A stretch of 64,000 bases of DNA from Fimbriiglobus ruber (lineage in GTDB: Bacteria; Planctomycetota; Planctomycetia; Gemmatales; Gemmataceae): assembly GCF_002197845.1 (NCBI RefSeq), contig NZ_NIDE01000004.1:992001-1056000 (forward strand), in the 5' to 3' direction. Shown here piece after piece: positions 1 to 8,903 of this stretch. A model generated the notes under the pieces. The model searched no databases. It saw only the letters and a list, made by a program, of their open reading frames with translations, and had not been told where the DNA came from. The translations under genes were made by a program, and so were the position numbers. Within the stretch, counting starts at the first letter, position 1; each line of letters begins with the position of its first letter.

Positions 1-2562
1 GTTGATCTCGCGAACCTTCTTCCCGATCTCTTCTTTCTTCTGCTGCTCGGCGAGTTGCTTGCCGGCCACCAGTTCCCGGGAGTCCCGCTTGGTCTTCGCT
101 TCGTTCGTGTAGAAGTCCATCTGCCGCTTCATGATCCGGAAGTTGTCCAGCCGCCGGTCGACCGACCCGAGCAACAGGGCTTGCCGGTTGGCGGCGAGGG
201 ACGACTTCTTCACCGCCGCCGAGAACTCGGTCAGCATGGTGATCGCGACGTCCGTCTCCCCGCGGTTGAACGCGGCCTGGGCCTTCGCTTCCGCTTCCAG
301 CCCTTCCGACCGCAGTTTCTGGAATTCCACCTCGGACAGGGCTTTCACCTGATCGGTCAACCCGCCGGCCGCGGGCTTCGGCGCGCCCGGAGGCGCTTCC
401 TTCGCGGCGACGAGCGTGCCCGGGGTCTTGAGCTTCGCCAGGCCCGTCTTGCACGCCTCGGTCAGCTCGTCGTACTTCGCCCGTTGGTCCGCGGGCACTT
501 CCGGTCCGATCTCCCGCAGGATGCCGAGTGCGGTGTCGTACTCCTTGTTGGCGACCGCTTCGGTCACGGCCTTGATCGTGTTCCGAATGTCGGCCTGGGC
601 TCGGGCTTTTTCCTCGCCGTCGATCGTCCGCAGGAGTTGTAGGGCTTCCTCCTTGACCGCCGGGTCGGCACCGAACGCCCGCTGAGCCAACGTGTGCGCG
701 GTACTCGTGTCGCCATGTTTTAGGGCAGTCGCGGCACGATCGAGCAATTCACGACCGGTCGGTCCCTTGGGTCCGGCCGGCGCGGGGACTTCGACCGCGG
801 CGATCGACGGGACGGTCGGCGCCGTCGGATCTCCGAGTGCGGGCGGGAGCATGGTCGGGACGACCGCGACCGGGGCCGGGGCCGTCGGGACGGGAGGCGT
901 CACGACGACCGGCACGGGGGCAGCGGGGCCCGCGGGAACAACAGGGTCGGCCAGAACGACGGCCGGAATTCCGGGCACCAGCACGGCCGCCCCCGCTTGC
1001 GGAGCCGGCTTGGTCCCCACGGCTCCCGTTGCGGGCGACGCGGACGCGACGACCGCCGGGGCGGGGACTACGACCGGCCCGGGGACGTCGATCGGCTTGG
1101 GTGCGGGAGCCGGAGCCGGAACGGGTATCACCGCGACCGCGGCCGGCGAGAAGTCCGGCGGCGGAATCGTCGGGGCCGGAAGAACCGGGGTCGGGACGGG
1201 CGTGGCTTTGGCGGTTTGAGCCGCGGGGGTGGCCGAGGCCATCGGCGCCGTCAGCCCCAGCGACGGCAACGTCGGAACGGCCATATTCGACCCCGTCGTC
1301 GCGACGGCGGGTGTCACCGTGACGGGCTTCACCACGTCGATCGCTCCGGCGGCCGGCGCGAGTACGATCGGGCGCGTCGGCGCGGCCGGCCCGGCGGGTT
1401 GGGTGACCGAGTTCGCGGACGGCAGCGGGATGCTCGGCGCGGGCACGACACTCGCGACCGTGATACCCGAGCCGCTGCTCTTGCGGACGGCGGCGCGCTG
1501 GTCTTCAATCGATTTCGTGTAGAATCCGAGGGCCGAAGAGATGACGAGGGCGTTCGTCAGGGCTTCGTCGGCTTTGACGAATTCCTTCTTCGCGGTCCGC
1601 TCGTCCGCCTCGCGGATGAGCCTGTCGACCCGCTTTTTGCCCTCGGCCGCTACGGCCATCGCGAGGGCGGCCGGGGAATCCTCGGTCGGCCCGAACGTGG
1701 CGTTCAGCTTCTGGGCTTCGGTCGCCTTGGCCTTGGCCTCGACGAGCATGTTTTGTTTGAGCAGGGCGCGGCCGTCGGCCACGAGTTTGCTGGCTTGCGC
1801 CCGGGCCGCGGGGCCGGACAGGGCCGTCGCGGGGGTGGTCGCACCGGCGACCGCGACCTTCGAGGCGTCGTTGACGGCACCGGCCTGTTGGACCGGGCTG
1901 CCGCCTGCAGGGGTCTTCGCCCCTGGTGCCACGGCCGGCTTAGCGGCGACGAGCCCCGGGTGCGTCTTGCGGAGTTGGATCCGGGCGAGATCGATGTCCT
2001 TCTTGACCTTGTCCGGCCGGTCGCCGGACCCGAACACGTCGTCGAAGAAATCGCTCGGCCCGTGCAGGGCGACGGCCCGGTCGGCCAGGGAATAAGCCTG
2101 GTCCAGGGTGGCGATTTTCTCGCCGGGCGTGCGGGCCGGCTTGGTGGACAGTTCCTTGGCCGCCTTCGTCAGCCGCTCGGCCTCGGCCTTGTTGGCCTTG
2201 TCGCGGGCCGCCTTGATGTCCTTTTCCAGGCTCTCCGGGGTGTCGTCGAACAACCCCCAGCGGCCGCCTTTGTTGACCGAATCGGCCTGTTTGGCGAGGT
2301 CGAGAGCCCGGTCGAACTGCCCGGCTTTGAGCGCCTCGCGGCCGGCCCGCAGCAGCTCTTTCGGGTCGCCGGACTTCGGCACCACCGCCGCGGCCGCTTT
2401 CGCGGGCGGGCTCGTTTGGGCGACGACCGGAGCCGCGGCCGCTTTCGCGGGCGGGCTCGTTTGGGCGACGACCGGAGCCGCGGCCCCCGCGGCCAGCACC
2501 GGGGCGACCAACAGGCGGGCCGCGACCAGCCGCCACCCCCACTTGTTACCGTGGAACACCAT
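1..2562 (-). CDS. Large secreted Ala/Pro-rich protein, probable N-terminal part of a GspD-like secretin (partial)
   Basis: An uninterrupted reading frame of 854 codons runs from an ATG at 2562 off the left edge, so the C-terminus is missing. A strong AGGAGG-type ribosome site lies just upstream of the ATG. The product begins with a signal peptide (hydrophobic LLVAPVLAAGAAAPVVAQ), then an alternation of helical TPR-like segments (for example SRAGREALKAGQF-like turns near residues 65-90) and long Pro/Ala/Val linkers (about residues 380-600). The last visible part contains a charged helical region ending KKEEIGKKVREIN. This layout matches the long N-termini of planctomycete proteins annotated as general secretion pathway protein D, but the diagnostic secretin domain would lie outside the window, so the assignment is by resemblance. 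A perfect 45-bp tandem duplication follows the signal peptide. Confidence 0.6.
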   Translation of the reverse strand, partial: MVFHGNKWGWRLVAARLLVAPVLAAGAAAPVVAQTSPPAKAAAAPVVAQTSPPAKAAAAVVPKSGDPKELLRAGREALKAGQFDRALDLAKQADSVNKGGRWGLFDDTPESLEKDIKAARDKANKAEAERLTKAAKELSTKPARTPGEKIATLDQAYSLADRAVALHGPSDFFDDVFGSGDRPDKVKKDIDLARIQLRKTHPGLVAAKPAVAPGAKTPAGGSPVQQAGAVNDASKVAVAGATTPATALSGPAARAQASKLVADGRALLKQNMLVEAKAKATEAQKLNATFGPTEDSPAALAMAVAAEGKKRVDRLIREADERTAKKEFVKADEALTNALVISSALGFYTKSIEDQRAAVRKSSGSGITVASVVPAPSIPLPSANSVTQPAGPAAPTRPIVLAPAAGAIDVVKPVTVTPAVATTGSNMAVPTLPSLGLTAPMASATPAAQTAKATPVPTPVLPAPTIPPPDFSPAAVAVIPVPAPAPAPKPIDVPGPVVVPAPAVVASASPATGAVGTKPAPQAGAAVLVPGIPAVVLADPVVPAGPAAPVPVVVTPPVPTAPAPVAVVPTMLPPALGDPTAPTVPSIAAVEVPAPAGPKGPTGRELLDRAATALKHGDTSTAHTLAQRAFGADPAVKEEALQLLRTIDGEEKARAQADIRNTIKAVTEAVANKEYDTALGILREIGPEVPADQRAKYDELTEACKTGLAKLKTPGTLVAAKEAPPGAPKPAAGGLTDQVKALSEVEFQKLRSEGLEAEAKAQAAFNRGETDVAITMLTEFSAAVKKSSLAANRQALLLGSVDRRLDNFRIMKRQMDFYTNEAKTKRDSRELVAGKQLAEQQKKEEIGKKVREIN
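2393..2482 (-). repeat. Perfect 45-bp tandem duplication inside the secretin-like gene
   Basis: Two identical 45-bp units (2393-2437 and 2438-2482) lie head to tail and keep the reading frame. Each encodes 15 residues of the form APVVAQTSPPAKAAA directly after the predicted signal peptide. The lack of any substitution between copies suggests a recent duplication in the unstructured linker. Confidence 0.9.
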
Positions 2563-3302
2563 GGCCTCCTTCCCCTCCGTGTCGAAGACCGACGACTCGT
2601 GCCCGGCACACCCACCCGTCACCGGGCGGCGAGATCCCCCGATCCCGCTACCGGCCCGGCGCTCGAATCGGGGCCGCCTGTGGCTTCCCCGTGCGCGTTC
2701 CGACCGGGCGCATCCCGGTCCGAAGAGAGTGTGTGTGAAGCGACGGGGCGAATACCCCCGGTCGCGGGTCGGGTCAAGAGTTTTTCGGGGAATTTGTGAA
2801 GTCCACGGGCGCCCGGCACGTCGGGGCCGTCGGATGAACGGGCGGGCGAAGTTTGGGGGCCGGAGGTAAATGGCGCGGGGAGGAATCGTCCGAGTCGTCG
2901 GCGCACTCTGCGGCGGGCGTGAAGCATCCGCCCCCTGCCTGGGCGCTCGGCGCGGGTCTCCGACCCCGCCGTTCGACCCGACCGCAGGTCTCCCGTCCCA
3001 CGGCGCGTGTTCACCCGGGCGGTGTCCCGTGAGGCGAGTGCCAGGAGAGGAGACCTGCGGTCGGCAGAACGGCGGGGTCGGGGACCCGCGCCGAGCGCCA
3101 GTGCGGGGAGCTATTGCGGCGGGATGGTTACGCCCTTCCGCCTCATGAGCCGAACGGTTTTCAAAGGTCCGTCGTTTCTCTTCCCGACCCGTCCGCCAAT
3201 GTTGCTCTATGTTACGCTAGTTAACTTTACGGCCCCGGGACGTCATCTTGGAACCGGGAGAGTGACCGGGTCACGTTAACGAACCGAAACACGAGGTGTA
3301 CG
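2563..3302. other. 740-bp intergenic region with a large imperfect palindrome
   Basis: No convincing gene lies between the divergent secretin-like gene and the five-repeat gene. Open frames here lack ribosome sites and family resemblance. The main structure is the inverted repeat at 2942-3099, listed separately. The stretch just before 3303, around 3200-3300, is lower in GC and should hold the promoter of the downstream gene. Confidence 0.6.
2942..3099. repeat. Imperfect inverted repeat with about 51-bp arms
   Basis: The arm at 2942-2992 (starting GGCGCTCGGCGCGGGTCTCC) is matched in reverse complement by 3049-3099 with about four mismatches. The spacer is about 56 bp. Arms this long in a non-coding region suggest a REP/MITE-like element rather than a simple terminator. 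No transposase or target-site duplication is obvious. Confidence 0.8.
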
Positions 3303-4322
3303 ATGCGAGCGCGGACGATCGGACTTTTCGCGTTGGTGGTCGGTCTGGGGGCCGCCGCCGGATTGACCGCGTTCGGCCAACCTACACCCTCTAAACCGAC
3401 CTGGCTGTACGGGCACGACCTCCGCGTCCGAAAGGGCGGGACCACCGACTTCAACGCGGAGACGCCCAAGGTCGGGATCGAGTTCTTTAAGGACGAACCG
3501 GCGGGCGCGCTCGTCGCGGTGACCGAGTCCGGCTCGCTCGCCGTCCTACCCGTGGTGCCCGTCAGCGCGGATGGTGAGAAAAAGGCCACCTGGCTCTTCG
3601 GCCACGACATGCGGGCGCGCAAGGCGAGCGAAGAGAAGTTCAGTAAAGAGACGACGAAATACGGGGTGGAAGTCTACAAGGACACCGCCACCGGGAAAAT
3701 TCTGTACATCTCCGAGAAGGGGTACCCCGCGTTCGCCGACGCGCCCCAGTCCTTCGTGTCGGGGAGTGAGAAGGAAGCCGAGTGGCACCACGCCCTGGTG
3801 CTCAAGGTCCGTTCCCCGGACCAGTCCGAGTTCAACGAGAAAACGCCGAAGTTCGGCGTCGAGGTGTTCAAGGACGGGAACACCGGCGGTCTGGTTTACA
3901 TCAGCGAAACCGGGTCCATCTCGACCGCGGCGTCGCCGGGAACCCCGGTCGCGAAAAACTCGGTCAAGCCTCCGACCGCCCTGTACGGCCTGGAACTCCG
4001 GGTCCGAAAGGCCGACGAACCGAATTTCGAAAAGGACAAAACGCCCCACTACGGGGTCGAGGTGTTCAAAGACGAAAACGCGGGGGTGTTAATCTACGTG
4101 TCCCAGTCCGGGTCGATCGCGACGGTCCCCGTCCCCATGACCGATTTGAAAAGCAACAAGGGGGTCAAATGGACCCACGCGATGACCCTCAAGGCCCGGC
4201 CGAGCGGCGTGAAGGAATTTGCCAAGGCGGCCAAGTTCGGCGTCGAGGTGTTCCAGGACAACAATTCCGGATACCTCGTGTTCATTTCCGAGACCGGGGC
4301 CATCGCCGTGCTGGCGAAATAA
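3303..4322 (+). CDS. Secreted protein of five tandem ~50-residue repeats, function unknown
   Basis: The 339-residue product starts with a signal peptide (FALVVGLGAAAGLTAFGQ) and then consists almost wholly of five copies of one unit. Each unit has an aromatic start (WLYGHDLRVRK or similar), a spacer with a conserved Phe, then the core TPKFGVEVFKD, a Gly/Asn turn, and a closing strand such as LVYISETGSIA. Copies lie at about residues 31-82, 98-148, 159-209, 224-275 and 285-338. The alternating hydrophobic pattern suggests small beta-rich modules outside the cytoplasm. A GAGGT ribosome site at about 3292 precedes the ATG by six bases. I do not recognise the family. Confidence 0.85.
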   Translation: MRARTIGLFALVVGLGAAAGLTAFGQPTPSKPTWLYGHDLRVRKGGTTDFNAETPKVGIEFFKDEPAGALVAVTESGSLAVLPVVPVSADGEKKATWLFGHDMRARKASEEKFSKETTKYGVEVYKDTATGKILYISEKGYPAFADAPQSFVSGSEKEAEWHHALVLKVRSPDQSEFNEKTPKFGVEVFKDGNTGGLVYISETGSISTAASPGTPVAKNSVKPPTALYGLELRVRKADEPNFEKDKTPHYGVEVFKDENAGVLIYVSQSGSIATVPVPMTDLKSNKGVKWTHAMTLKARPSGVKEFAKAAKFGVEVFQDNNSGYLVFISETGAIAVLAK

Positions 4323-4715
4323 TCAGCGCCTTGCTCCCGTCCGTGTCCACTTTTCAAGTCCGTGCGGGTTGAAGTGCCGTGTGGTGTGTTTACACGATTG
4401 GGGGGGCGGAAAAGCGGATGATCTCGAAAGCCATCTCCGCTCGCCCAATCGGCAAAGTTCCCGCTTTTTCGCTGAGGAAAATAGCGTCTCTGAGTCGATA
4501 AAGAGCTTACAGTGGCCCCGGTTCAGACAGACAGGGGAACTATGATTTCGTATTACCTAACTGTCGCAGATCGCGGTGTTCGGTTCGGTTTGATTTCTTT
4601 CTCATAACCGGTTATCTTCTCCTGATCGATACAGTCACCACCGGGCACCGCGGCCGAAGGACCGGCCGTCGCTCGGGTTGGTCCGTATCTTGATTGGCAA
4701 GGACGAGCCAAACAC
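4323..4715. other. 393-bp intergenic stretch, no feature recognised
   Basis: The stretch between the repeat protein and the GT2 gene has no convincing open frame and no strong hairpin. The part around 4480-4620 is lower in GC than the genes and probably carries the promoter of the glycosyltransferase gene. No regulator motif can be assigned. Confidence 0.5.
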
Positions 4716-5531
4716 GTGATAAGCCTGGTGTTTCCCGCGTACAACCCCGGTCCGGCCGTCGAGCAGACGTGGCTCGCCGCACGGGAGTTTCTTCGTGCGC
4801 AGCCCAGTCCCTGGGAAATTCTGTTCGTCTGCGACGGGTGTACGGACGGGACTCAAGAGCGGCTGGAAAAACTCGGCGCGACGACCGGCGAAAGTCGAAT
4901 CCGGGTCGTCGGTTACGCCCCGAATCGCGGCAAAGGGTACGCCGTCCGGTACGGCTTGTTGGCTGCACGCGGCCGGTGGCGAGTGTTTACGGACGTCGAC
5001 CTCGCGTACCGCTTCGAAGACGTCGTCCGCTTGGCCGATGAACTGAGAGCCGGTGCCGACGTCGCAATCGCGTCCCGCGAACACCCGGACAGCGTCATCC
5101 AGTTACCGCCCCGGCACCTGGCATACGCGTACCGCCGGCGGCTCCAAAGCAAAGTCTTTGGAAAAGTCGCACGAACAATTCTCCCGCTCACGCAGCTCGA
5201 TACCCAGGCGGGTTTAAAAGGAATGTCGGCGAGCGTCGCGGAGCAATTGCTTCCGTCTCTCACGTGCAGCGGTTTTGGGTTCGACTGTGAACTTCTGACG
5301 GCTTGCGCCCGATATAACATTGCTGTCACCGAAGTCCCGGTCTGCGTCCGATACGAAGACACTGCCAGCACCACCGGGATGGGCAGCACGGTCCGGATGT
5401 TGCGCGAGATCTGGCAGATCCGGCGGGTGTGGCGCAAAAACGGCTTCCCGCCCCCGGCCCGCGTCGGAGCGGACTCGCTACCGGGAATACCCGCCGACCA
5501 CGGCGACCCGGGACATTCGAAAGCCGCCTGA
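4716..5531 (+). CDS. Family 2 glycosyltransferase, dolichyl-phosphate glucosyltransferase-like
   Basis: The 271-residue protein has the GT2 GT-A fold signature. It starts with ISLVFPAYNPG, followed by ILFVCDGCTDGTQE (nucleotide-binding Asp), APNRGKGYAVRYGL, and the metal-binding FTDVDLAY near residues 91-97. The arrangement resembles ALG5/DPM1-like enzymes that transfer sugar from a nucleotide sugar to polyprenyl phosphate, but no C-terminal membrane segment is clear. It starts at GTG 4716; the ribosome site is weak. The next gene, a YdjC/HpnK-type deacetylase, begins about 33 bp downstream on the same strand, so the two probably act on the same glycan or glycolipid. The acceptor is unknown. 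Confidence 0.85.
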   Translation: MISLVFPAYNPGPAVEQTWLAAREFLRAQPSPWEILFVCDGCTDGTQERLEKLGATTGESRIRVVGYAPNRGKGYAVRYGLLAARGRWRVFTDVDLAYRFEDVVRLADELRAGADVAIASREHPDSVIQLPPRHLAYAYRRRLQSKVFGKVARTILPLTQLDTQAGLKGMSASVAEQLLPSLTCSGFGFDCELLTACARYNIAVTEVPVCVRYEDTASTTGMGSTVRMLREIWQIRRVWRKNGFPPPARVGADSLPGIPADHGDPGHSKAA

Positions 5532-5564
5532 ACGGCTGTTGTGGTGACACGGAGGATAGCCCGC

Positions 5565-6488
5565 GTGGACGAATCCCGGTATCTCCTTGTCACCGCAGAC
5601 GACTTCGGGATCGGACCGAAAACCTCCCGCGGCATCCTCGATTTGGCCGCGCAACAAGTTCTCACCTCGACTGTTCTTCTGGTGAATTCCCCGCACGCGG
5701 CCGAGTGCGTGAGCCTCTGGCGGCGTGCCGGAGAACAGCTCGAACTCGGCTGGCACCCCTGCCTGACACTCGACCGCCCGATACTCCCGGCGACCCGGGT
5801 TCCCAGTCTGGTCGACGAATCCGGCCGCTTTTTGCCGCTCGGCGGTTTTCTCAAGCAATATCTCCGGGGCCGGATCGTCCGCGCGGAAGTGGAAGCCGAG
5901 CTCCGCGCCCAGTTCGACCGATTTATCGACCTGGTCGGATACCCACCGGCCAATGTGAACGCCCACCACCACGTCCACATTTTCGGGCTCGTGGGTGACG
6001 CGCTGCGGGCCGTACTCGACGACGTGACGCCGCGCCCGTTCGTCCGCCGCGTTACCGAACCAGTCCGCACCCTGTTCGGAGTTCGGGGGGCACGGGTCAA
6101 GCGCGTCGTCCTGAGCCGCGTGGGGAAACAGGCCGCCGCCGCGCAACACACCGCGGGGCTTCCGGGAACGGATTGGCTGATCGGCATTACGGACCCGCCC
6201 TTCGTCCGCGATCCCGACTTTTTCGTCAACTGGCTCAGGCGCGCCCCCGGTCGGTTCATCGAGTTAACCTGCCATCCCGGACACCTCGACGAGACGATCG
6301 ACGGCCGGGACGGGAGCCTGACAGACGGCCAGCTTCACCGCCGGGAACGGGAGTTGGAGTTGTTGGGCCACCCGCGGTTCGCGGCTGCCGTCCGGCAGGC
6401 GGGGTTTGTCCCCGTCACGGCCGCGCGGCTCGCGGAACTCCGATTGGGATCGGCTGCACCGCGGAGGCTGGTTCGACAAGCCGGATGA
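5565..6488 (+). CDS. ChbG/HpnK (YdjC) family carbohydrate deacetylase
   Basis: The 307-residue product opens with YLLVTADDFGIG, the YdjC metal-site Asp-Asp motif. It also has LGWHPCLTLDRP (metal His region), VNAHHHVHIFG and a late TCHPGHLDE motif with further metal and catalytic His residues. The family removes acetyl groups from sugars such as chitooligosaccharides, or acts on hopanoid glycolipids (HpnK). I place the start at GTG 5565 because GGAGG sits nine bases upstream; in-frame GTGs at 5541 and 5544 lack a ribosome site. It follows the GT2 gene closely, which suggests one transcript. No hopanoid cyclase is in the window, so the substrate is open. Confidence 0.85.
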   Translation: MDESRYLLVTADDFGIGPKTSRGILDLAAQQVLTSTVLLVNSPHAAECVSLWRRAGEQLELGWHPCLTLDRPILPATRVPSLVDESGRFLPLGGFLKQYLRGRIVRAEVEAELRAQFDRFIDLVGYPPANVNAHHHVHIFGLVGDALRAVLDDVTPRPFVRRVTEPVRTLFGVRGARVKRVVLSRVGKQAAAAQHTAGLPGTDWLIGITDPPFVRDPDFFVNWLRRAPGRFIELTCHPGHLDETIDGRDGSLTDGQLHRRERELELLGHPRFAAAVRQAGFVPVTAARLAELRLGSAAPRRLVRQAG

Positions 6489-7287
6489 CGATACTCGTCG
6501 CGTATGACACCGTACAACGAACGCCGGTAACTGCCGTTTAACAGTCGGCACGCCTCAACAACGCCACTAAACACGACTGCGCGCCTTTCTGAACAAGTTG
6601 TCGGTCGCCCTCACCCGTTGTTGTTGCACTTTCCATTCCCGCGTCCAAGCTCCGGCGGTTGCTCGTCAAATCCGAACAGCCCGGATCGCGTCCAATCTTT
6701 GCGCACCGCGTGCCCCCTGGTGTGGCACGCGTACTTAACCCGCCAGATGATTCGGCAACTTCTCTACCGCCGGTGTGAATGGTAGTCCTTGTGGTTCAAT
6801 CGATTTGGCAACGAGAACGGCGGCCGGGGGGAAGGCGAACGCGAATACGGCACAGTTGTTGCGGTTTCGGTGTTGGATTTTTAAACCACAAGATCATCCA
6901 ACCCCCAAACTGACCGACTCCGACCCGCCTTTTCTGTCTTTTGCAGGCGAACGCCTATCAGAACGGCTGCACTGGCTGTCTGTCATGGCTGCAGTCTGCT
7001 CTCCACACGCACCCGCCAAGCGTTTGGCGAGGGCAATCCACGAACCCTGCTCCGAACCCCCGTTTTTCTCGTGGCTAGTGTGCGAACTGATACAAGATTA
7101 TATCGGCAGCTTATATTGCGAATTTGTCATAGATGTTTAACGACTTTTTATTACCATGCCGTAACACTATTAGTTATTATCGGTCTATTTACACAGGCGA
7201 CAATACGATTTTAATAACCGGCTGCGTCTCGCAAAACAGGATCGGTATCATTTTGTTCGTCCCGTTCGACCCGTGTGGAGTCTCCTG
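6489..7287. other. 799-bp intergenic region, no gene recognised
   Basis: This stretch is richer in A+T than its surroundings, especially 7085-7270. It contains only short open frames without ribosome sites or recognisable products. It separates the deacetylase gene from the DUF1559 gene and probably includes the latter's promoter. Confidence 0.5.
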
Positions 7288-8286
7288 ATGATTCGCTCCT
7301 CGGCCGCCCGTTCCGCCCGCGGATTTACCCTCATCGAGTTGTTGGTCGTGATTGCGATCATTGCGATTTTGATCGGCCTCCTCTTGCCGGCCGTGCAAAA
7401 GGTCCGCGAGGCGGCCGCCCGGAGCAAGTGTACGAACAACATCAAGCAGATCGCCCTCGCTTGCCACTCCTACGAAAGCACGAACCAGGTGTTGCCCCCG
7501 GCCGGCCGCAGCTACGGGTGGTGCAACGTCTCCGCGACTTACGTCGGAGATCCGCAAATTCTCAACATGAACGGCCTGGTGCTACTCCTCCCGTACATCG
7601 AGCAGACCGCGCTCGACGGCCAGCTCAACAAAAAGGCCGCCTTCGGCAATCAAAACACCGGGTACTGCTGCGGGGACACGGGCAACACCAACGGCACCCT
7701 GGCCGGCGACGCGACGACCGACGGGAACGGGGCACTGATGGCGACGAAAATCTCCACATTCACGTGCCCGTCCGACAACGGCAACCCCCTCCAAGGAGCC
7801 AGCGGTCCTTACGGGCCGGGTGGCAGCCTCGACGGCGCCAAGACCAACTACGATTTCATCACGTCGGTGGGCGACTTTAGCTGCAACTACTGGAAGGCGG
7901 CCGCCCCGTCGGTCCGGTACATGTTCGGCGAGAACAGTACGACCAAGATGACGGACGTGAAGGACGGGACGAGTAACACGTTCATGATCGGGGAGACCCT
8001 CATGACCATTTACAACGGCCGCACGTCGTCGTGGGGTTACCGCGGGTGGGTGATGACCGGCATCGACCCGGAGGAAGGAATCAACCACTGGTACACGCCG
8101 ACCGGCGGGACGCCGCAGGTCGGGACACTAGCGAGCTGGGCTTACGCCGGCAGCATGCACACGGGCGGTTGCAACTTTGCCATGGGCGACGGGTCGGTGC
8201 GGTTCGTCCAGGCTTCGGTTTCGACCACCACCTTGCTCCAGGTCTCGTACATGTCGGACGGCACGATCGCGTCCCTGGATTCGTAG
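7288..8286 (+). CDS. DUF1559 protein with prepilin-like N-terminus
   Basis: The 332-residue product has a type IV pilin-like processing site and hydrophobic helix ([17 protein letters not shown]) near residue 13. The DUF1559 opening [20 protein letters not shown] follows, and the C-terminal H-X9-DG signature is seen as HTGGCNFAMGDGSVRF. DUF1559 proteins are greatly expanded in planctomycetes, are exported and probably assembled like pseudopilins, and have no settled function. ATG 7288 is chosen over an upstream in-frame GTG at 7273 because GGAG lies seven bases before it. A lipoprotein gene follows after 63 bp, the usual planctomycete pairing. Confidence 0.95.
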   Translation: MIRSSAARSARGFTLIELLVVIAIIAILIGLLLPAVQKVREAAARSKCTNNIKQIALACHSYESTNQVLPPAGRSYGWCNVSATYVGDPQILNMNGLVLLLPYIEQTALDGQLNKKAAFGNQNTGYCCGDTGNTNGTLAGDATTDGNGALMATKISTFTCPSDNGNPLQGASGPYGPGGSLDGAKTNYDFITSVGDFSCNYWKAAAPSVRYMFGENSTTKMTDVKDGTSNTFMIGETLMTIYNGRTSSWGYRGWVMTGIDPEEGINHWYTPTGGTPQVGTLASWAYAGSMHTGGCNFAMGDGSVRFVQASVSTTTLLQVSYMSDGTIASLDS

Positions 8287-8349
8287 TAGCGAAAACGCGA
8301 CGCATAATCGGGTGAAACACCGGGCTATTCTTCCCAAGGAGATCGACTG

Positions 8350-8811
8350 ATGCGTTCCGTGTTGGGGGTCGTGTTGTTCGGCGGATTGGTGGTCGTTTCC
8401 GCCGGGTGTGGCAGTTCCGAAGGCGGACAAGCTCTCGACATGGTCCCGGTGTCCGGCAACATCACCGTGAATGGGAACCCGACCGGGAACGTGGAATTAA
8501 CGTTCTGGCCCCAGGCGGACACCAAAGGTCAGGGTGGGGCGGGCTCGACGGACTCGACCGGTCGGTACGAAGTGGCGAGCCCGCAGGGTAAGAAAGGCCT
8601 CCCGCCGGGGAAGTACAAGGTCGTGGCGAGCCGCCGGCTCAACCCCGACGGGTCGCCGCCCGACCCGAAAACACCGCCGATCGAATCCAACGCGCGCGAG
8701 ACGCTACCGTCGAAATACAGCGACAAGCTCAAGACCGAGCTGTTTCTGACCATCTCCGCGGGGGACAAGCGGTCGTTCGATTTCTCGCTCCAGGCCCCGA
8801 AGAAAAACTAA
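8350..8811 (+). CDS. Small lipoprotein with carboxypeptidase-regulatory-like fold
   Basis: The 153-residue product has a lipobox-type signal (LVVVSAGC, Cys 20), so it should be lipid-anchored. The rest resembles the single beta-sandwich domain often annotated as carboxypeptidase regulatory-like or transthyretin-like. It has the usual strand pairs VSGNITVNGNPTGNVELTF and GRYEVASPQGKKGLPPGKYK. A good AAGGAG ribosome site lies before ATG 8350. Genes of this type commonly follow DUF1559 genes in planctomycetes, as here, but the partner relation is not understood. Confidence 0.85.
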   Translation: MRSVLGVVLFGGLVVVSAGCGSSEGGQALDMVPVSGNITVNGNPTGNVELTFWPQADTKGQGGAGSTDSTGRYEVASPQGKKGLPPGKYKVVASRRLNPDGSPPDPKTPPIESNARETLPSKYSDKLKTELFLTISAGDKRSFDFSLQAPKKN

Positions 8812-8822
8812 CTCGAACGTGC

Positions 8823-8867
8823 GCGGGCGTCCGGCAGTGGGTCTTTAACCCACTGCCGGACGCCCGC
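8823..8867. terminator. Perfect 19-bp hairpin between convergent genes
   Basis: The arms 8823-8841 and 8849-8867 are exact reverse complements with a 7-base loop. The hairpin sits between the lipoprotein gene (+) and mqnD (-), so it can terminate both. There is no clear T-run on either side. Confidence 0.8.
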
Positions 8868-8903
8868 GGTTTGTCTCACTTCCGTCGACGGACTCGTTCC
8901 CGG

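Noticed and set aside
997-2799. 600-codon open frame on the plus strand opposite the secretin-like gene
   Set aside because: It is Arg/Gly-rich without family resemblance and is antisense to a frame with a signal peptide, a strong ribosome site and normal codon use. It is a by-product of high GC.
6715-6745. Sigma-54-like TGGCAC element near 6723
   Set aside because: The -12 half (TTGC) is not present at the right distance, and the next gene is over 500 bp away.
6775-7140. 121-codon open frame in the A+T-richer region
   Set aside because: No ribosome site, no recognisable motif and atypical composition.
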